The position numbers were made by a program, and so were the translations under genes. The notes beneath the pieces are model-generated. The model saw only the letters and a program-made list of their open reading frames with translations. It searched no databases and was not told the DNA's origin. Positions 35,001 to 43,246 of a DNA stretch of 64,000 nt are shown here, one piece after another. This DNA is from an uncultured Fibrobacterota bacterium (GTDB taxonomy: Bacteria; Fibrobacterota; Fibrobacteria; Fibrobacterales; Fibrobacteraceae). Every line of letters begins with the position of its first letter. Within the stretch, counting starts at the first letter, position 1. The DNA lies in contig CAIRAY010000043.1 of NCBI GenBank assembly GCA_903876665.1, positions 1 through 64,000 on the forward strand, given 5' to 3'.

Positions 35001-37033
35001 GTCAGGTTCAGGTTGTTTTCGTTGATTCCGGAACCACCCAAAGCCCCTGAGAATTCCATAGACGTGTTGTTTGTAATCATCAACGTGCTCGGACTGGCAT
35101 TCGCCCCCACAATAGAGAATGTGCCTGAACCAGGAACATCCGAAATTCCGGCGATGGTTTGGGTCACAGGTCCGTTCACATCCCCAAGGATCAATTTACC
35201 CATTAAGCCCGTGTGGGTGCTGTTGCCAAAGCCTAATTGGGTGGAAATGGGCAATCGGTTGCTTCCCCCTGCCAATTGTAAAACAACCTTGTTGCTATCC
35301 GTGTTGGATAGATCATGAAATGTTGTGGTTCCGGAATAGGTATTGGCGCCGGTCAATACCAATGTGCCAGCTTGCACTCGGGAGTTTTCTCCTCGAAGGT
35401 TAAGGTCCCCAGTTCCAGAAATAGTTCCCGAAAAAGTTGAGGAGAGGCCGTTGGCCATGTCCAGGTTTAGGCCTTGATGATTGTTGATTACTTGGCCAGA
35501 GCCACTGAGCGTGCCCAGGGCGTCGCCTTTGTCGTTCATATTAAAAACCGCGCCTGGTCCATTCAGAGTCAGTTTGAGTGTATTGGCCATGCGATTCCAT
35601 GCGGACAGTTGGAGTGATGCTCCATCGGCAACGGAAATGTTGGTATTGAATGCATCACCGTTGTCGGGGCCACCAATAGTCAGGGTACCTTCCTTCACTG
35701 TGATGAGGGAGCCCGAGAAAACTGGATTCACATAAAGTTCTCCATTCCCTTCTTTGGTGTAATCGCCTAGGATTGTCGATGTGATGGAGTCGGATTGACC
35801 ACTGGTAATTGAAAGGGTTGCTAGGGCACCAAGTTGCAAAGACCCCCCAGAAATGCGATATCCGGATTGGTTAAATCGGATATGGTCCACCGCCTGGGTT
35901 CCGTTGACCAGTACGGTGTGGGGAAATCCATCACCCACAAAACGCGCGCGGTAGCCCGCACCAAGCCAGGGAGCCAAAATGGTGCCATTTTGTGTCCAGT
36001 AGCTATTTGTGCCCCAGGTTCCATTGCCTTCCTGCAATCCCGCAGTAACAGAAGTATCCCAGACCCATTCGGTGGTCGTAGGTCCCTGGGCATATTCATA
36101 GGCTCCCAGGTCCACAGGGGTCTGGTTAGGTCTTGGGTTGCCACTGATGTCCTGGGCTGGGGCGCCGGTGCTGAGACCCGCATCCCGGGCAATGGAAAAG
36201 GCGTCAATTTGAAAATCCGATGCCTTGGATAGGGTTCCGCTGGAATCCGAATAGGCGGGATTATTGGATTGTATGGTCCCTGCTCCCCAATCCGCTAACG
36301 TTTCGGATAGGGGAATCAAGCTGTAGGACCAGGCTTTTTTTATGGTTGCGGACGCATTGAGTAGGCGATTTTGGCTAAAAATGCAATTTTGCATTTGGAT
36401 GATTTTATTTGCGGCAAGCTGGACATTGGTGAGGGGGTAGATTGCGATGGTGTCGTTGCCGTGGAAGGTCGAGTTGGTTACCGTTCCGTATGGTCCCAGG
36501 ACATTTAATGGATTGGCGCTGACAAAGAGAGGGCGTTTGTTGTTGAGGAAAATGCTGTTGGTGATGGATAAATAGTTTGCATGGTCGCCACTGAGAATGA
36601 ATGGGGAGGCTGTGTAGTTTCGTAAAATGACTTTTTCTAAAAACATTTGGCGATAATTATTGGTTAAGCTGAAGGTGGCGCAGTTTTCCAGAACAACGCG
36701 CTCGAACCTAGCCGTTCCATTTACATTCTGGTCCCAGCCCGTCCAATTGCGTATGCGAAGAATGGGAAAGGAATCTGGGTTGGCTGACAACCCACGAAAA
36801 ACAATGGATCCAATAGTAATATTTGCGGGAAATACTTGATCGTAAGTGTCTACATCGGAGCCTCCGATGAGCACAGTGTCTCCATTTGTAGAGGCGGACA
36901 TGACCAATGCAAGCGTGGTATAAGCTCCACCTACGCCATCAGCATCCAATATACGGGTCGTACCCCCAACAAGGCAGGGAAGAAAAAGAAAAATGAGCAC
37001 GCATTTTGCGAGCAGTGGAAAAAGGGGGGTCAC
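32057..37033 (-). CDS. Giant secreted beta-helix and beta-strand-repeat surface protein (gene A1')
   Basis: This 1658-residue protein has a signal peptide (1-24, GTG start), then a beta-helix domain at about 25-320 of the choice-of-anchor type (ends VDLGAYEYAQ). Many autotransporter-associated beta-strand (PATR) repeats cover about 330-1230 (for example GTGTQTFTGENTFTGGY and YRQTLSGANTYSGPT). A cadherin-like domain (about 1280-1380) and Ig-like segments with EPDGD follow. It ends with a type IX-like sorting domain (VQIWDVRLNGQK to LWIATLNR). PATR repeats are known from surface adhesins. It shares its C-terminal half with the truncated protein at 1-1518. The promoter TTGAAA-N17-GATAAT ends 9 nt before GTG. 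Confidence 0.88.
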   Translation of the reverse strand: MTPLFPLLAKCVLIFLFLPCLVGGTTRILDADGVGGAYTTLALVMSASTNGDTVLIGGSDVDTYDQVFPANITIGSIVFRGLSANPDSFPILRIRNWTGWDQNVNGTARFERVVLENCATFSLTNNYRQMFLEKVILRNYTASPFILSGDHANYLSITNSIFLNNKRPLFVSANPLNVLGPYGTVTNSTFHGNDTIAIYPLTNVQLAANKIIQMQNCIFSQNRLLNASATIKKAWSYSLIPLSETLADWGAGTIQSNNPAYSDSSGTLSKASDFQIDAFSIARDAGLSTGAPAQDISGNPRPNQTPVDLGAYEYAQGPTTTEWVWDTSVTAGLQEGNGTWGTNSYWTQNGTILAPWLGAGYRARFVGDGFPHTVLVNGTQAVDHIRFNQSGYRISGGSLQLGALATLSITSGQSDSITSTILGDYTKEGNGELYVNPVFSGSLITVKEGTLTIGGPDNGDAFNTNISVADGASLQLSAWNRMANTLKLTLNGPGAVFNMNDKGDALGTLSGSGQVINNHQGLNLDMANGLSSTFSGTISGTGDLNLRGENSRVQAGTLVLTGANTYSGTTTFHDLSNTDSNKVVLQLAGGSNRLPISTQLGFGNSTHTGLMGKLILGDVNGPVTQTIAGISDVPGSGTFSIVGANASPSTLMITNNTSMEFSGALGGSGINENNLNLTKSGIGKLTFSGGNGITLNGAIKVSSDTLTLVDVNNLATGASTTSFQIDSAAVLELQAKTSLIRLGSTALKGSIITGKGTLLKTGANALCLGEQGAINFNVYLNMTDGLIDVQQGVLRNGSWNGGKWTLNKAGLNIASGAIFDLWNGDPVFVDELTGSGIIEQTQSPTATAQTMTIGINNGSGIFSGQILNHVGPIAIEKHGTGTQTFTGENTFTGGYTHVGGNMILGHNKALGSGEATLSDSGRIYLGNGIAMGNTLTVGACSPGMGFGALTTGTGNVASWAGPITINANCLDGGHFASEGTGQLNILGPIHSDSIAIPHQRAGTVVYGGGGSANRFNLTEGTARLGAINGLPFGLAWSQNHAILSSTLDLNGFNQVFSSIYSPVNSGTAVISNSQTNRSTLTLIGNEGSSDTTYAGNISGNIQLIKQGTYRQTLSGANTYSGPTIIATGELNVNGSLGAASEATVQAGASLTGSGAIAGTVTIENGGTLSPGSNSADTITIGSLILSPTSILRMELGSLQDFLIVDQGMSLNGKLKITSGPGLAEKTYLLATWSGLLTNDTLQIDSMPPGFNGTLIISGDSLFLSTLAVPLISNNSGGDTATVSVIENQVNITTMKASHAGGDSVFFHMANGFDASQFSLDSLSGRLVFLSPPDFENPTDGNADNIYELLVRATDRTYSDSQWIQVTVTDLDESPILIGLENRIFMRDTLGGELWNSIIPLDSLISVRGGSFIRMFIPVQDSLKQKLNIVRLSGPELATFTVLDSGVVWEWVAQSDSLQSFKFGVLNQIQDSTIIEIMINATVNHPPQIASAKLQAIRLPSVRFFDLLPKSTRIDQPDELRITATFKEPDGDAYTAQVSSPYPWFFDGQSLRVLIHQPALSDTLVSIILRDHFGAVDTVELKWSYNSNTLKRSTQLLDRIGPSIGEFSIPQEGFVQIWDVRLNGQKSLLLEQRFELGKHRVNLPYSNGLWIATLNRFEQ

Positions 37034-37042
37034 GGTAGCAAG

Positions 37043-37071
37043 ATTATCCGAATTGATAGAGAATATTTCAA
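37043..37071 (-). promoter_or_regulatory. Promoter of the A1'-A2'-A3' surface operon
   Basis: On the minus strand TTGAAA (37066-37071), a 17-nt spacer and GATAAT (37043-37048) form a strong sigma-70-type promoter. The GTG start is 9 nt after the -10 box, so the leader is at most a few bases. Confidence 0.6.
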
Positions 37072-37123
37072 TATCAAGTTAGAAAAACCTCCTCCACTCG
37101 ATCATATACGGCTGCCTAGTCAT

Positions 37124-37195
37124 CCCGCTTGCCTTTGCCATGCCCGCTTGTCTTGTCAGGCCAGCTTGTCTTGTCATGCCCGGCACGGGCTTGAC
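37124..37195. repeat. Imperfect 18-bp tandem repeat and REP-like palindrome
   Basis: GCTTGTCTTGTCA occurs at 37146-37158 and 37164-37176, with a weaker third copy (GCTTGCCTTTGCCA) just before. A REP-like palindrome GTCATGCCCGGCACGGGC (37173-37195) follows; it matches the copy at 20490 at 21 of 23 positions. Confidence 0.5.
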
Positions 37196-37234
37196 GCCGA
37201 TTTGTGGGTACCTATGGTTGCCTGAGGGGGTATT

Positions 37235-37606
37235 CTAGGGGGCGTGAATCCATTTTCTGGCTTCAAATTCCGTCCTGAAAACCCGCAGGCGGACTATTTC
37301 GGATTCAAGCTGTATTTGCAGTTGCCGACAGGTTCCAAAAGCGATATCGGATTGCGCCACAAAGGCAAGGTAGCCGGGGGGGAGTGAGTATAAAAGGCGT
37401 TCCATTTCAAAAACAAAGGCACGGGCGTTCAGAAAAGAAATGTCTAAATCGCATCCGTTAGGGAAAATGATAATTTCTTTGAGATATTCGGACTTGAATT
37501 TATCATTCAAATCCAGCAAGATCAACATGAAATCATAAATAAACACTTCGCCAGAATGCCGGGAGACAAATAATCCATTCTCTTCTAGGGATCGAATATA
37601 TGCCAT
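37235..37606 (-). CDS. Small protein, possibly SpoIIAA/STAS-like
   Basis: This is a 123-residue soluble protein without signal peptide. The pattern (a strand with FIYDFMLILLD, then KEIIIFPNGCDLDISF, then AFGTCRQLQIQLESEIVRLRVFRTEFEARKWI) resembles small SpoIIAA-like/STAS proteins that end in a helix with ARKWI. The match is weak and I do not assign a function. Reality as a gene is supported by a promoter directly in front: TTGAAT (37636-37641), 17 nt, TACAAT (37613-37618), then 6 nt to ATG 37606, again leaderless. It stands alone between two blocks of intergenic repeats. Confidence 0.6.
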   Translation of the reverse strand: MAYIRSLEENGLFVSRHSGEVFIYDFMLILLDLNDKFKSEYLKEIIIFPNGCDLDISFLNARAFVFEMERLLYSLPPGYLAFVAQSDIAFGTCRQLQIQLESEIVRLRVFRTEFEARKWIHAP

Positions 37607-37644
37607 TTGTCGATTGTAATGAATATTCCTAATCCATTCAAGAA

Positions 37645-37890
37645 ATTTTCACCATACACTGTACTACAAATTATAGTACATCGGAGTGGTGAATTTGAAT
37701 GTAAAGATGCAAATATCATCGTTAATGATGCGATACAAATCTGTCATCCCGGCACCCTCTGTTCCGGGCATAGCCATCAAGCTAAGGGTTTTAATGGTTA
37801 GTCGTTGCTCCGATTCCGTCACCCTCGCGAACGAAGTGAAGGCGAGGGTCTGGGACTCACTGTCCTGGATCCCCGCCTACGCGGGGATGA
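37645..37890. repeat. Intergenic island of palindromes and REP-like repeats
   Basis: The 336-bp gap 37607-37942 has no gene. It holds an imperfect long hairpin at 37645-37697 (TTCACCA/TGGTGAA outside, TGTACTA/TAGTACA inside), a GTCATCCCGGCA fragment near 37743, a stem ACCCTCGC/GCGAGGGT (37821-37849), and a strong stem ATCCCCGC-CTAC-GCGGGGAT (37869-37888) followed by GAC. The last type is a common dispersed bacterial repeat. A terminator role for either flanking gene is possible. Confidence 0.5.
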
Positions 37891-37942
37891 CCCCGTGGGG
37901 GTGTATTTTCCAAACACTTACATGTTTATGTCTTGGTCCTGC

Positions 37943-39016
37943 TTACTCAATCACATGGTATTCTGGATTGATCATCTTGATGTTGTTGCGTAGCCCTGGT
38001 GAAATCCAAACCCTGTTGGAATCAAGCACCAGCATGGTTTCGATTTGTCCATTGGATTCTGCCACGACCTTTTTAATGTCTTCAAAAGGTAAGATCATGA
38101 ACCAAGTACACAGCGTATTTTTGTTCATCCAGGGAATGGATGTACTGACTGTGGCACTATGCTTGCCAACCGTAGATTCACCGGTGTGTGGATCGATAAT
38201 GTGATGATGACTTTTTCCTTTGGAATCTTTGAACTGTTGTTCGTAATCACCCGATGTGCAGAAGCTGTGTTTGTCGGGCTGCATGCGCGCTACGGCCAAC
38301 AAGTCGTCAGGGTTGGCTGGGTCTTTGACTCCGAGCACCCAGGGCTCCCCATTGGGCTTAATACCCCGATAAGCAAAATCTCCACTAATTTCGACGAGCC
38401 AGCTCTTAGCACCTGCCTTTTCCAATTGGTTTGCCATGTGGTTCAAAATATTTCCTTCCATAAACGCCCCAAGGGCAAAATGGTGCGCCGGCTTGAGAAT
38501 GATCATGGACTTGCGGATTGAATCTAAACTATAAAATGGAGTTTGTAAGTCTTTAACGAAAGCCTTGCGTTCCGCAACCGTTGGTACGCGTGATTCCTGG
38601 TCCCAGCCGATTTTCCATGCCCGCAAAAGGTTTCCGATGCCCACATCAATATCTCCATGGGAAAACTCCCGGAACTTTAGCGCAAAGGAGAAAAGGTCAT
38701 AGGCCTCTTCGTCTAAAGGGATGGTGTCGCCAAGTTTTGCGTTGAATACCTTTTGATCCAGTTCGCCATCGTATTTGTATTTGGAGGTGAAATCCTTGAT
38801 CCATGTGGCTAGGGTATCTACTCCCCGAAACAGGATGGCGGAATCGCCAGGCGCCGACATGCGGAGAACTGCGTACTTGGAGACGTACTCCCAATGGTGG
38901 ACTTTTTCTTGAGCGACTGGAGGAGTAGGAGTAGGTGGCGCTTGGCGTTTGGACCAAAAGAAATAGACAGATCCAGCCAGCGCAACAATCAGAATCAAGA
39001 TAAATGATTTTTTCAT
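37943..39016 (-). CDS. apbE: FAD:protein FMN transferase (ApbE family)
   Basis: This 357-residue enzyme moves FMN from FAD onto a Thr or Ser of exported flavoproteins. It has an N-terminal membrane or lipid anchor segment (ILILIVALAGSVYFF). ApbE motifs follow: FSHGDIDVGIGNLLRAWKIG, the ALGAFMEGNIL stretch (normally a GGIAKGYAAD-like motif, so this one is divergent), EISGDFAYRG, and SHHHIIDPHTGES. It should act on the periplasmic side. The likely substrate is the FMN-binding protein at 42658-43221 (SGAT motif), and possibly the DUF2271-like lipoprotein at 45043. It is separated from that operon by 272 bp holding a hairpin and a REP-like copy, so it may have its own promoter. Confidence 0.9.
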   Translation of the reverse strand: MKKSFILILIVALAGSVYFFWSKRQAPPTPTPPVAQEKVHHWEYVSKYAVLRMSAPGDSAILFRGVDTLATWIKDFTSKYKYDGELDQKVFNAKLGDTIPLDEEAYDLFSFALKFREFSHGDIDVGIGNLLRAWKIGWDQESRVPTVAERKAFVKDLQTPFYSLDSIRKSMIILKPAHHFALGAFMEGNILNHMANQLEKAGAKSWLVEISGDFAYRGIKPNGEPWVLGVKDPANPDDLLAVARMQPDKHSFCTSGDYEQQFKDSKGKSHHHIIDPHTGESTVGKHSATVSTSIPWMNKNTLCTWFMILPFEDIKKVVAESNGQIETMLVLDSNRVWISPGLRNNIKMINPEYHVIE

Positions 39017-39201
39017 GTGCGCAATTTAGAAATATCGCCCATGGTAAGGAGACGGTTGTCCTGTCATTGTGGCCTTCGTCCACTGCACTCTGTTCCGGGG
39101 GCAGGCTCATATCACAGAATATTGCAGAATGGTGCGGTGATGCTCCACACAGTGGATAGTGCTCCACTTGGCGAAGCCCAAAAGTGGCCAAGCTTTGCAT
39201 A

Positions 39202-39249
39202 GCTGCCAGTAACCGTAACTGGCAGCACATCGGCCGTGCCGGGCATGAC
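39202..39249. repeat. Hairpin and REP-like copy between chemoreceptor and apbE genes
   Basis: A perfect 9-bp stem GCTGCCAGT/ACTGGCAGC (39202-39226, loop AACCGTA) is followed by CGGCCGTGCCGGGCATGAC (39231-39249), the reverse of the REP-like GTCATGCCCGGCACGG. No T-run follows, so a Rho-independent terminator is uncertain. The rest of the gap 39017-39288 shows nothing else I can support. Confidence 0.5.
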
Positions 39250-39288
39250 AAAACAACCGGGCATGCCAATTATCCCGTTCGCCCAGAG

Positions 39289-40971
39289 TTATACTTTGAA
39301 CTTCCCGACCAGTGCCTTTAATCCCTCAGAGAGCCGTGCGAGCTCTTCTGCGCTTTCCTTTACTTGGGTTACCCCAATGGTCGTTTCGCGCACAGCACTG
39401 CTGGCTCCATGGATGGACCCAGCGATTTGCGTGAGCCCGGCTGCAGACTCGGAAACGTTGCGGGCCACATCCCTTGCGCCACCGCTGACTCCGCTGACAT
39501 TCATGGCAATTTCGCCGATCGTTGCGCTTTGTTCGCCCACGGCGCGCATCACTGCCTGGGAAATGTGGTTCACTTCATCAATAACCGTTACAATTTTCTG
39601 GATGGCATCGATCGCAAATTTGGTGTTACTGGACATTTCGTCAATTTGGGCTTCAATCTCCTGGGTTGCCTGGGCTGTCTGCTTGGCCAGCTCCTTGACT
39701 TCACTGGCAACCACTGCGAACCCTTTGCCTGCCTCGCCCGCAGTTGCGGCTTCGATGGTGGCGTTAAGCGCAAGCAAATTGGTCTGCTCCGCCACATCAT
39801 TGATCATGTCGATCATCTTTCCGATGGAGTTTGTGGCGGCGCCGAGGCGATCCATAATTTCTTTTCCGGATTGAGCATGCTTGCTGGCTTCCGAAGAGGC
39901 CTGCAATTCCATTTGACTGCTTTTGGCTACTTCTTTTACGGACGCGCTCATCTCTTCGATGGCGGCGGCAACCGTATTGACCGAGCTGGACATTTGCTCC
40001 GCAGCAGCGGCGATGGACCGGATGTTGGTGCTCGCCTGCTCAGCCGCCGAAGCGACAGTAGTGGTTTGAACGCTCAGTTCTTGGGAATTGCCAGCGATCT
40101 GGGTAGATACAGCAGATAGTTCTGTCGCTGCGGAGGCCACAGATTGGGAATTGTGGGTGATTTCGTGCAAAAGTTCGCGAGTATTGGAAACCATGGTTTG
40201 CATGCCTTGCGCCAGATCGCCAATTTCGTCTTTCCGTAAAAGGTAGGCCTGGGGAAGTTCTTTGGAAAAATCTCCATGGGCAAGGGTTTGAGTGAAGTCG
40301 CGAATTCCTTTGAGGGGGGGGGCGATTGCTCCCGAAACAATGATGGACAAGAAGCCTGCAATTAATATGGCAAAGATGCCTCCGGAAATCAATATAGTTC
40401 GTCCTTGACTTATGGATGCTTCTGCAGTGGCTTCGGTTTCTTTGATTCGCTTTTCTCGCCATGTGATGATCTCTTCAATGACCGGATCGACATTGGCCTG
40501 CATGTAGGGTATGCTCTTTGTCACAAGTAAATCCAGGGCAGAAGAATCAATCCCATCGTGTGCAAGCGTCATTTCAATGATTGGGTTGTTGATGTCTCGT
40601 GCACCGGCCAATGCCTCGTCGAGCTTGAGGAGCAAATCTTTGCCGGTTTTTGTTTTTGCTTCCTCCTTCAGTTTTGTAACCGCTTTTTTATACTCTTCAC
40701 GGTCTTTTTCGATTCGAGCCATTTTCTCTTGTTTGCTTGCCATGTCGCCACCGGCTGCCATTCCAAACATTTGAAGGTAGATATTATCCACTAAAGTCCC
40801 GGCATCCTGGATGGCGTTCATCTTTGTCGCTTCGGATGTGGTGGAGTCCAGACCCTTGTTTACGTCAGTCATAGTCTGTAGGGAGACGATGATAAGCCCA
40901 ATCAGAGCCAAGCCCACAATCCCACCACAAAGCATCAGCTTTGATGCAGTTTTCAAGTCATTAATTTTCAT
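39289..40971 (-). CDS. Methyl-accepting chemotaxis protein (second of tandem pair)
   Basis: This is a 560-residue receptor with a membrane segment at about 14-34, a periplasmic four-helix-bundle type sensor, a second membrane segment at about 192-215 ([16 protein letters not shown]), a HAMP domain and a long cytoplasmic coiled coil. The tip reads [18 protein letters not shown] and [19 protein letters not shown], close to the universal MCP hairpin. It ends ALVGKFKV without a CheR-binding pentapeptide. It lies 8 nt downstream of another receptor gene at the end of the flavin/redox operon. Co-transcription suggests sensing of redox state, electron acceptors or the products of that system; the ligand itself cannot be read from the sequence. 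Confidence 0.93.
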   Translation of the reverse strand: MKINDLKTASKLMLCGGIVGLALIGLIIVSLQTMTDVNKGLDSTTSEATKMNAIQDAGTLVDNIYLQMFGMAAGGDMASKQEKMARIEKDREEYKKAVTKLKEEAKTKTGKDLLLKLDEALAGARDINNPIIEMTLAHDGIDSSALDLLVTKSIPYMQANVDPVIEEIITWREKRIKETEATAEASISQGRTILISGGIFAILIAGFLSIIVSGAIAPPLKGIRDFTQTLAHGDFSKELPQAYLLRKDEIGDLAQGMQTMVSNTRELLHEITHNSQSVASAATELSAVSTQIAGNSQELSVQTTTVASAAEQASTNIRSIAAAAEQMSSSVNTVAAAIEEMSASVKEVAKSSQMELQASSEASKHAQSGKEIMDRLGAATNSIGKMIDMINDVAEQTNLLALNATIEAATAGEAGKGFAVVASEVKELAKQTAQATQEIEAQIDEMSSNTKFAIDAIQKIVTVIDEVNHISQAVMRAVGEQSATIGEIAMNVSGVSGGARDVARNVSESAAGLTQIAGSIHGASSAVRETTIGVTQVKESAEELARLSEGLKALVGKFKV

Positions 40972-40979
40972 GCATGTTC

Positions 40980-42677
40980 CTATGCTGTTTTAAAAACGCT
41001 GACCACGGTCTTAATGCGAACAGCCAATTCATCCAAAGTCTTTGCGCTGTCCTTGATCTGGTGGATGCCAGTAACGGCATCTTGGGCGGCAGAGCTGACT
41101 TTGGAAATTCCGACTGCAATGTTTGATATCCCTTGTGCAGATTCGCTGACATTCGTGGCGATATGTTGCGCGCCCTGACTTACCTTGGAAACATCAGAAG
41201 AAATATTTTGCACCGTGGAGTTTTGTTCATGAACCGTTGAGACAATATTGGATGAAATTTGGTGGACATCTTCAATCATGGTGGAGATTCCCACGATGGC
41301 ATCAATGGCATTTTGGGAGAGATCCTGCATTTGTTTGATCAGCGCTGCGATTTCAGTGGTGGCCTGGCCAGTTTGTTGGGAGAGGTTTTTCACCTCTTTG
41401 GCAACCACAGCAAAACCAAGCCCGGCATCGCCCGCAGAAGATGCCTCAATCGTTGCGTTCAGGGCCAGCAGGTTGGTCTGACGCGCAATTTTGTTAATAA
41501 TGCTGATCACTTTATCGATGGATTTTGCCGAACTTCCGAGCTGTTCAACGAGTACCAGCGTCGCTTTGGCCTTTTCATTTGCGGCCGAAACGGACACGGA
41601 TTCCTTATTGCATTGCTGGCCAACGATCTGGAGGGATTCATTGAGCAATTCCACGGATTTGGCGACATTGGAAAGGGAATGGGACATTTCCTGGGTGGAC
41701 TGGGAGATGGAATCAACCCGGGTCGCCGCATCGGTAGCTGCCCTGGAAACGGACTGGGCTTGTTGGGTCAACAGCTCCGTGTGTGTGGTGACTTGATCTG
41801 AAGATCCCGAAAGGCCTTGAGATGCATCAGTCAATGTGCCAATGTTTTGTACAACGCCATCAACGGTATTGCGCAATTTTTCCAAGAAAATATTGAACCA
41901 GCTGGCCATTTCGCCCAGCTCACCCTTGTCTGTGACTGAAAGGTGAGCCGTTAGGTCTCCTTCGCCATCGGCAAGGTCTTTCATCATATTTTTCATTTGG
42001 TCAATGGGGCGAACAATAAGGCCCGAGATAAAGAGAATTGCCAAGATGACAATGGCGATCAAAGCCAAGGAAAGTACGATGTCGAGAATATATCCGCTCT
42101 TCACTTTTTTGGCTGCCTGGTTTTCTAGGCCGTCAACCTTGGTTGCGATCAGGTCCCTAAGCTTGCCTGCTCGATTAAAAAGTTTGGCGTACTCCTCGGC
42201 GTGGGGGCCACTAATAAAGGCGTTGGCTTCGTCGGCGCTACCCGCCATGAACAAGGGAACGAGCTTCTGGTCTCCGGCATCATTGTAGGCCTTCCAGGCG
42301 AGGTCGAAGCTGTCGATTTGAGCCGCAAAATCAGGCGATGCGGTTTTGGCACGGTCGCGTAGCTGGGCGACAATGTTCAAAACTGGAGTTCGGTAATCGT
42401 CTAACCCGTAGATTTTGTCTTCGACTTGATCTGCGGGAAGGGTGGGCAAAAGAGCAAAGGCCGCAGCCAATTGTTCCAGATTCATCTTGAGAGGGGAGAT
42501 GTCCTCCATGATGAACCGGTAGGCGGTGATCTGGTTGTAAATGGGAGACCCGATTTGTACGCTTCGGGTGATGTACATGCCCTTGGCCACAAAAATTCCG
42601 CAGGCAAAAACCAACAATGCCCCGAGGAGCATTAGTTTGCTACGGATTCCGCGGAACTTATGGATAAAGGATGTCAC
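40980..42677 (-). CDS. Methyl-accepting chemotaxis protein (first of tandem pair)
   Basis: This 565-residue receptor has a membrane segment at about 15-33 and a helical periplasmic domain of about 160 residues. The second membrane segment is at about 203-225 ([20 protein letters not shown]), followed by a HAMP domain ([20 protein letters not shown]) and the signalling hairpin with [18 protein letters not shown] and [19 protein letters not shown]. It is about as similar to its downstream neighbour in the tip as to any MCP, but the sensors differ. Its first 20 bases overlap the end of the FMN-binding protein gene (42658-42677), which ties receptor expression to the flavoprotein. It may signal through the CheA at 48415-50448. 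Confidence 0.93.
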   Translation of the reverse strand: MTSFIHKFRGIRSKLMLLGALLVFACGIFVAKGMYITRSVQIGSPIYNQITAYRFIMEDISPLKMNLEQLAAAFALLPTLPADQVEDKIYGLDDYRTPVLNIVAQLRDRAKTASPDFAAQIDSFDLAWKAYNDAGDQKLVPLFMAGSADEANAFISGPHAEEYAKLFNRAGKLRDLIATKVDGLENQAAKKVKSGYILDIVLSLALIAIVILAILFISGLIVRPIDQMKNMMKDLADGEGDLTAHLSVTDKGELGEMASWFNIFLEKLRNTVDGVVQNIGTLTDASQGLSGSSDQVTTHTELLTQQAQSVSRAATDAATRVDSISQSTQEMSHSLSNVAKSVELLNESLQIVGQQCNKESVSVSAANEKAKATLVLVEQLGSSAKSIDKVISIINKIARQTNLLALNATIEASSAGDAGLGFAVVAKEVKNLSQQTGQATTEIAALIKQMQDLSQNAIDAIVGISTMIEDVHQISSNIVSTVHEQNSTVQNISSDVSKVSQGAQHIATNVSESAQGISNIAVGISKVSSAAQDAVTGIHQIKDSAKTLDELAVRIKTVVSVFKTA

Positions 42678-43221
42678 GGAGTAATAGCCCCTTCTTTACC
42701 ATGAAGCAAAGCATTTCGCTGGAGACCGTGGCACCACTAACGCCGTCAATGTCCTTGCCGATGGTGAGTGGGTCGCTTAGACCCTTTCCAAAGAAGGACT
42801 TGAGGAAGGTACGGTTGGAAAGTGTGCGGGCGCGACCGTCCATATATTTCATCATGGCCATGTTTTCCACCTTTTTAGTGGCAAGGTCAATCACGATGAT
42901 GAACTGAAGCGGACCCCATTTGTCTTCTTGTTCTTCAATGATGGCCATGGAGGCACGTTTGCCCCCCTTCATTCCGAAGTAGAAGGTATACTGGGCTTCA
43001 TTTGCTCCGGCGGGCTTTTTAATTGAATACAGCTTGCCACCCAGTTTGGAGGACAAAGTGCCCAGCTGTGCCGGGGTAAGAGTCTTTGTTTCGGACTCCA
43101 CTTTTTCGGCAGTTAGAAACATGCGCTTGACCGCATCTTCCTGGGTCAGCAAGTCCACAGCAAAGGCGGGCCCAACAAGAAGCGAGCAAACCAGGGAGCT
43201 CAATAGAATTCTTTTCAGCAT
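42658..43221 (-). CDS. Periplasmic FMN-binding domain protein, ApbE substrate
   Basis: This 187-residue exported protein has a signal peptide (1-21, ending GPAFA) and one FMN-bind domain. The flavinylation motif reads D159-G-V-S-G-A-T165; Thr165 should carry covalent FMN added by the ApbE encoded at 37943. The preceding stretch ([34 protein letters not shown]) is typical of the RnfG/NqrC-like fold. It probably passes electrons outside the inner membrane, receiving them from the DUF4405-like membrane protein of the same operon. The gene end overlaps the following chemoreceptor gene by 20 bp. No haem-binding CxxCH is present. Confidence 0.9.
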   Translation of the reverse strand: MLKRILLSSLVCSLLVGPAFAVDLLTQEDAVKRMFLTAEKVESETKTLTPAQLGTLSSKLGGKLYSIKKPAGANEAQYTFYFGMKGGKRASMAIIEEQEDKWGPLQFIIVIDLATKKVENMAMMKYMDGRARTLSNRTFLKSFFGKGLSDPLTIGKDIDGVSGATVSSEMLCFMVKKGLLLRDILYP

Positions 43222-43246
43222 TTTGTTTTTCCTGTTTCGTTGAGGC

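Noticed and set aside
1-37033. Recent segmental inversion by recombination between the two module copies
   Set aside because: The copies differ greatly at DNA level even in the GGDEF active-site region, so they are too diverged for homologous recombination now; an old duplication is more likely.
39202-39226. Perfect 9-bp hairpin as an intrinsic terminator of the redox-chemoreceptor operon
   Set aside because: No T-run follows on either strand; kept only as a repeat/hairpin feature.
39364-40119. Long open frame on the plus strand opposite the chemoreceptor gene
   Set aside because: It is a shadow of the MCP coding sequence; the minus strand carries full MCP motifs, and no signal sequence or ribosome-binding site supports the opposite frame.
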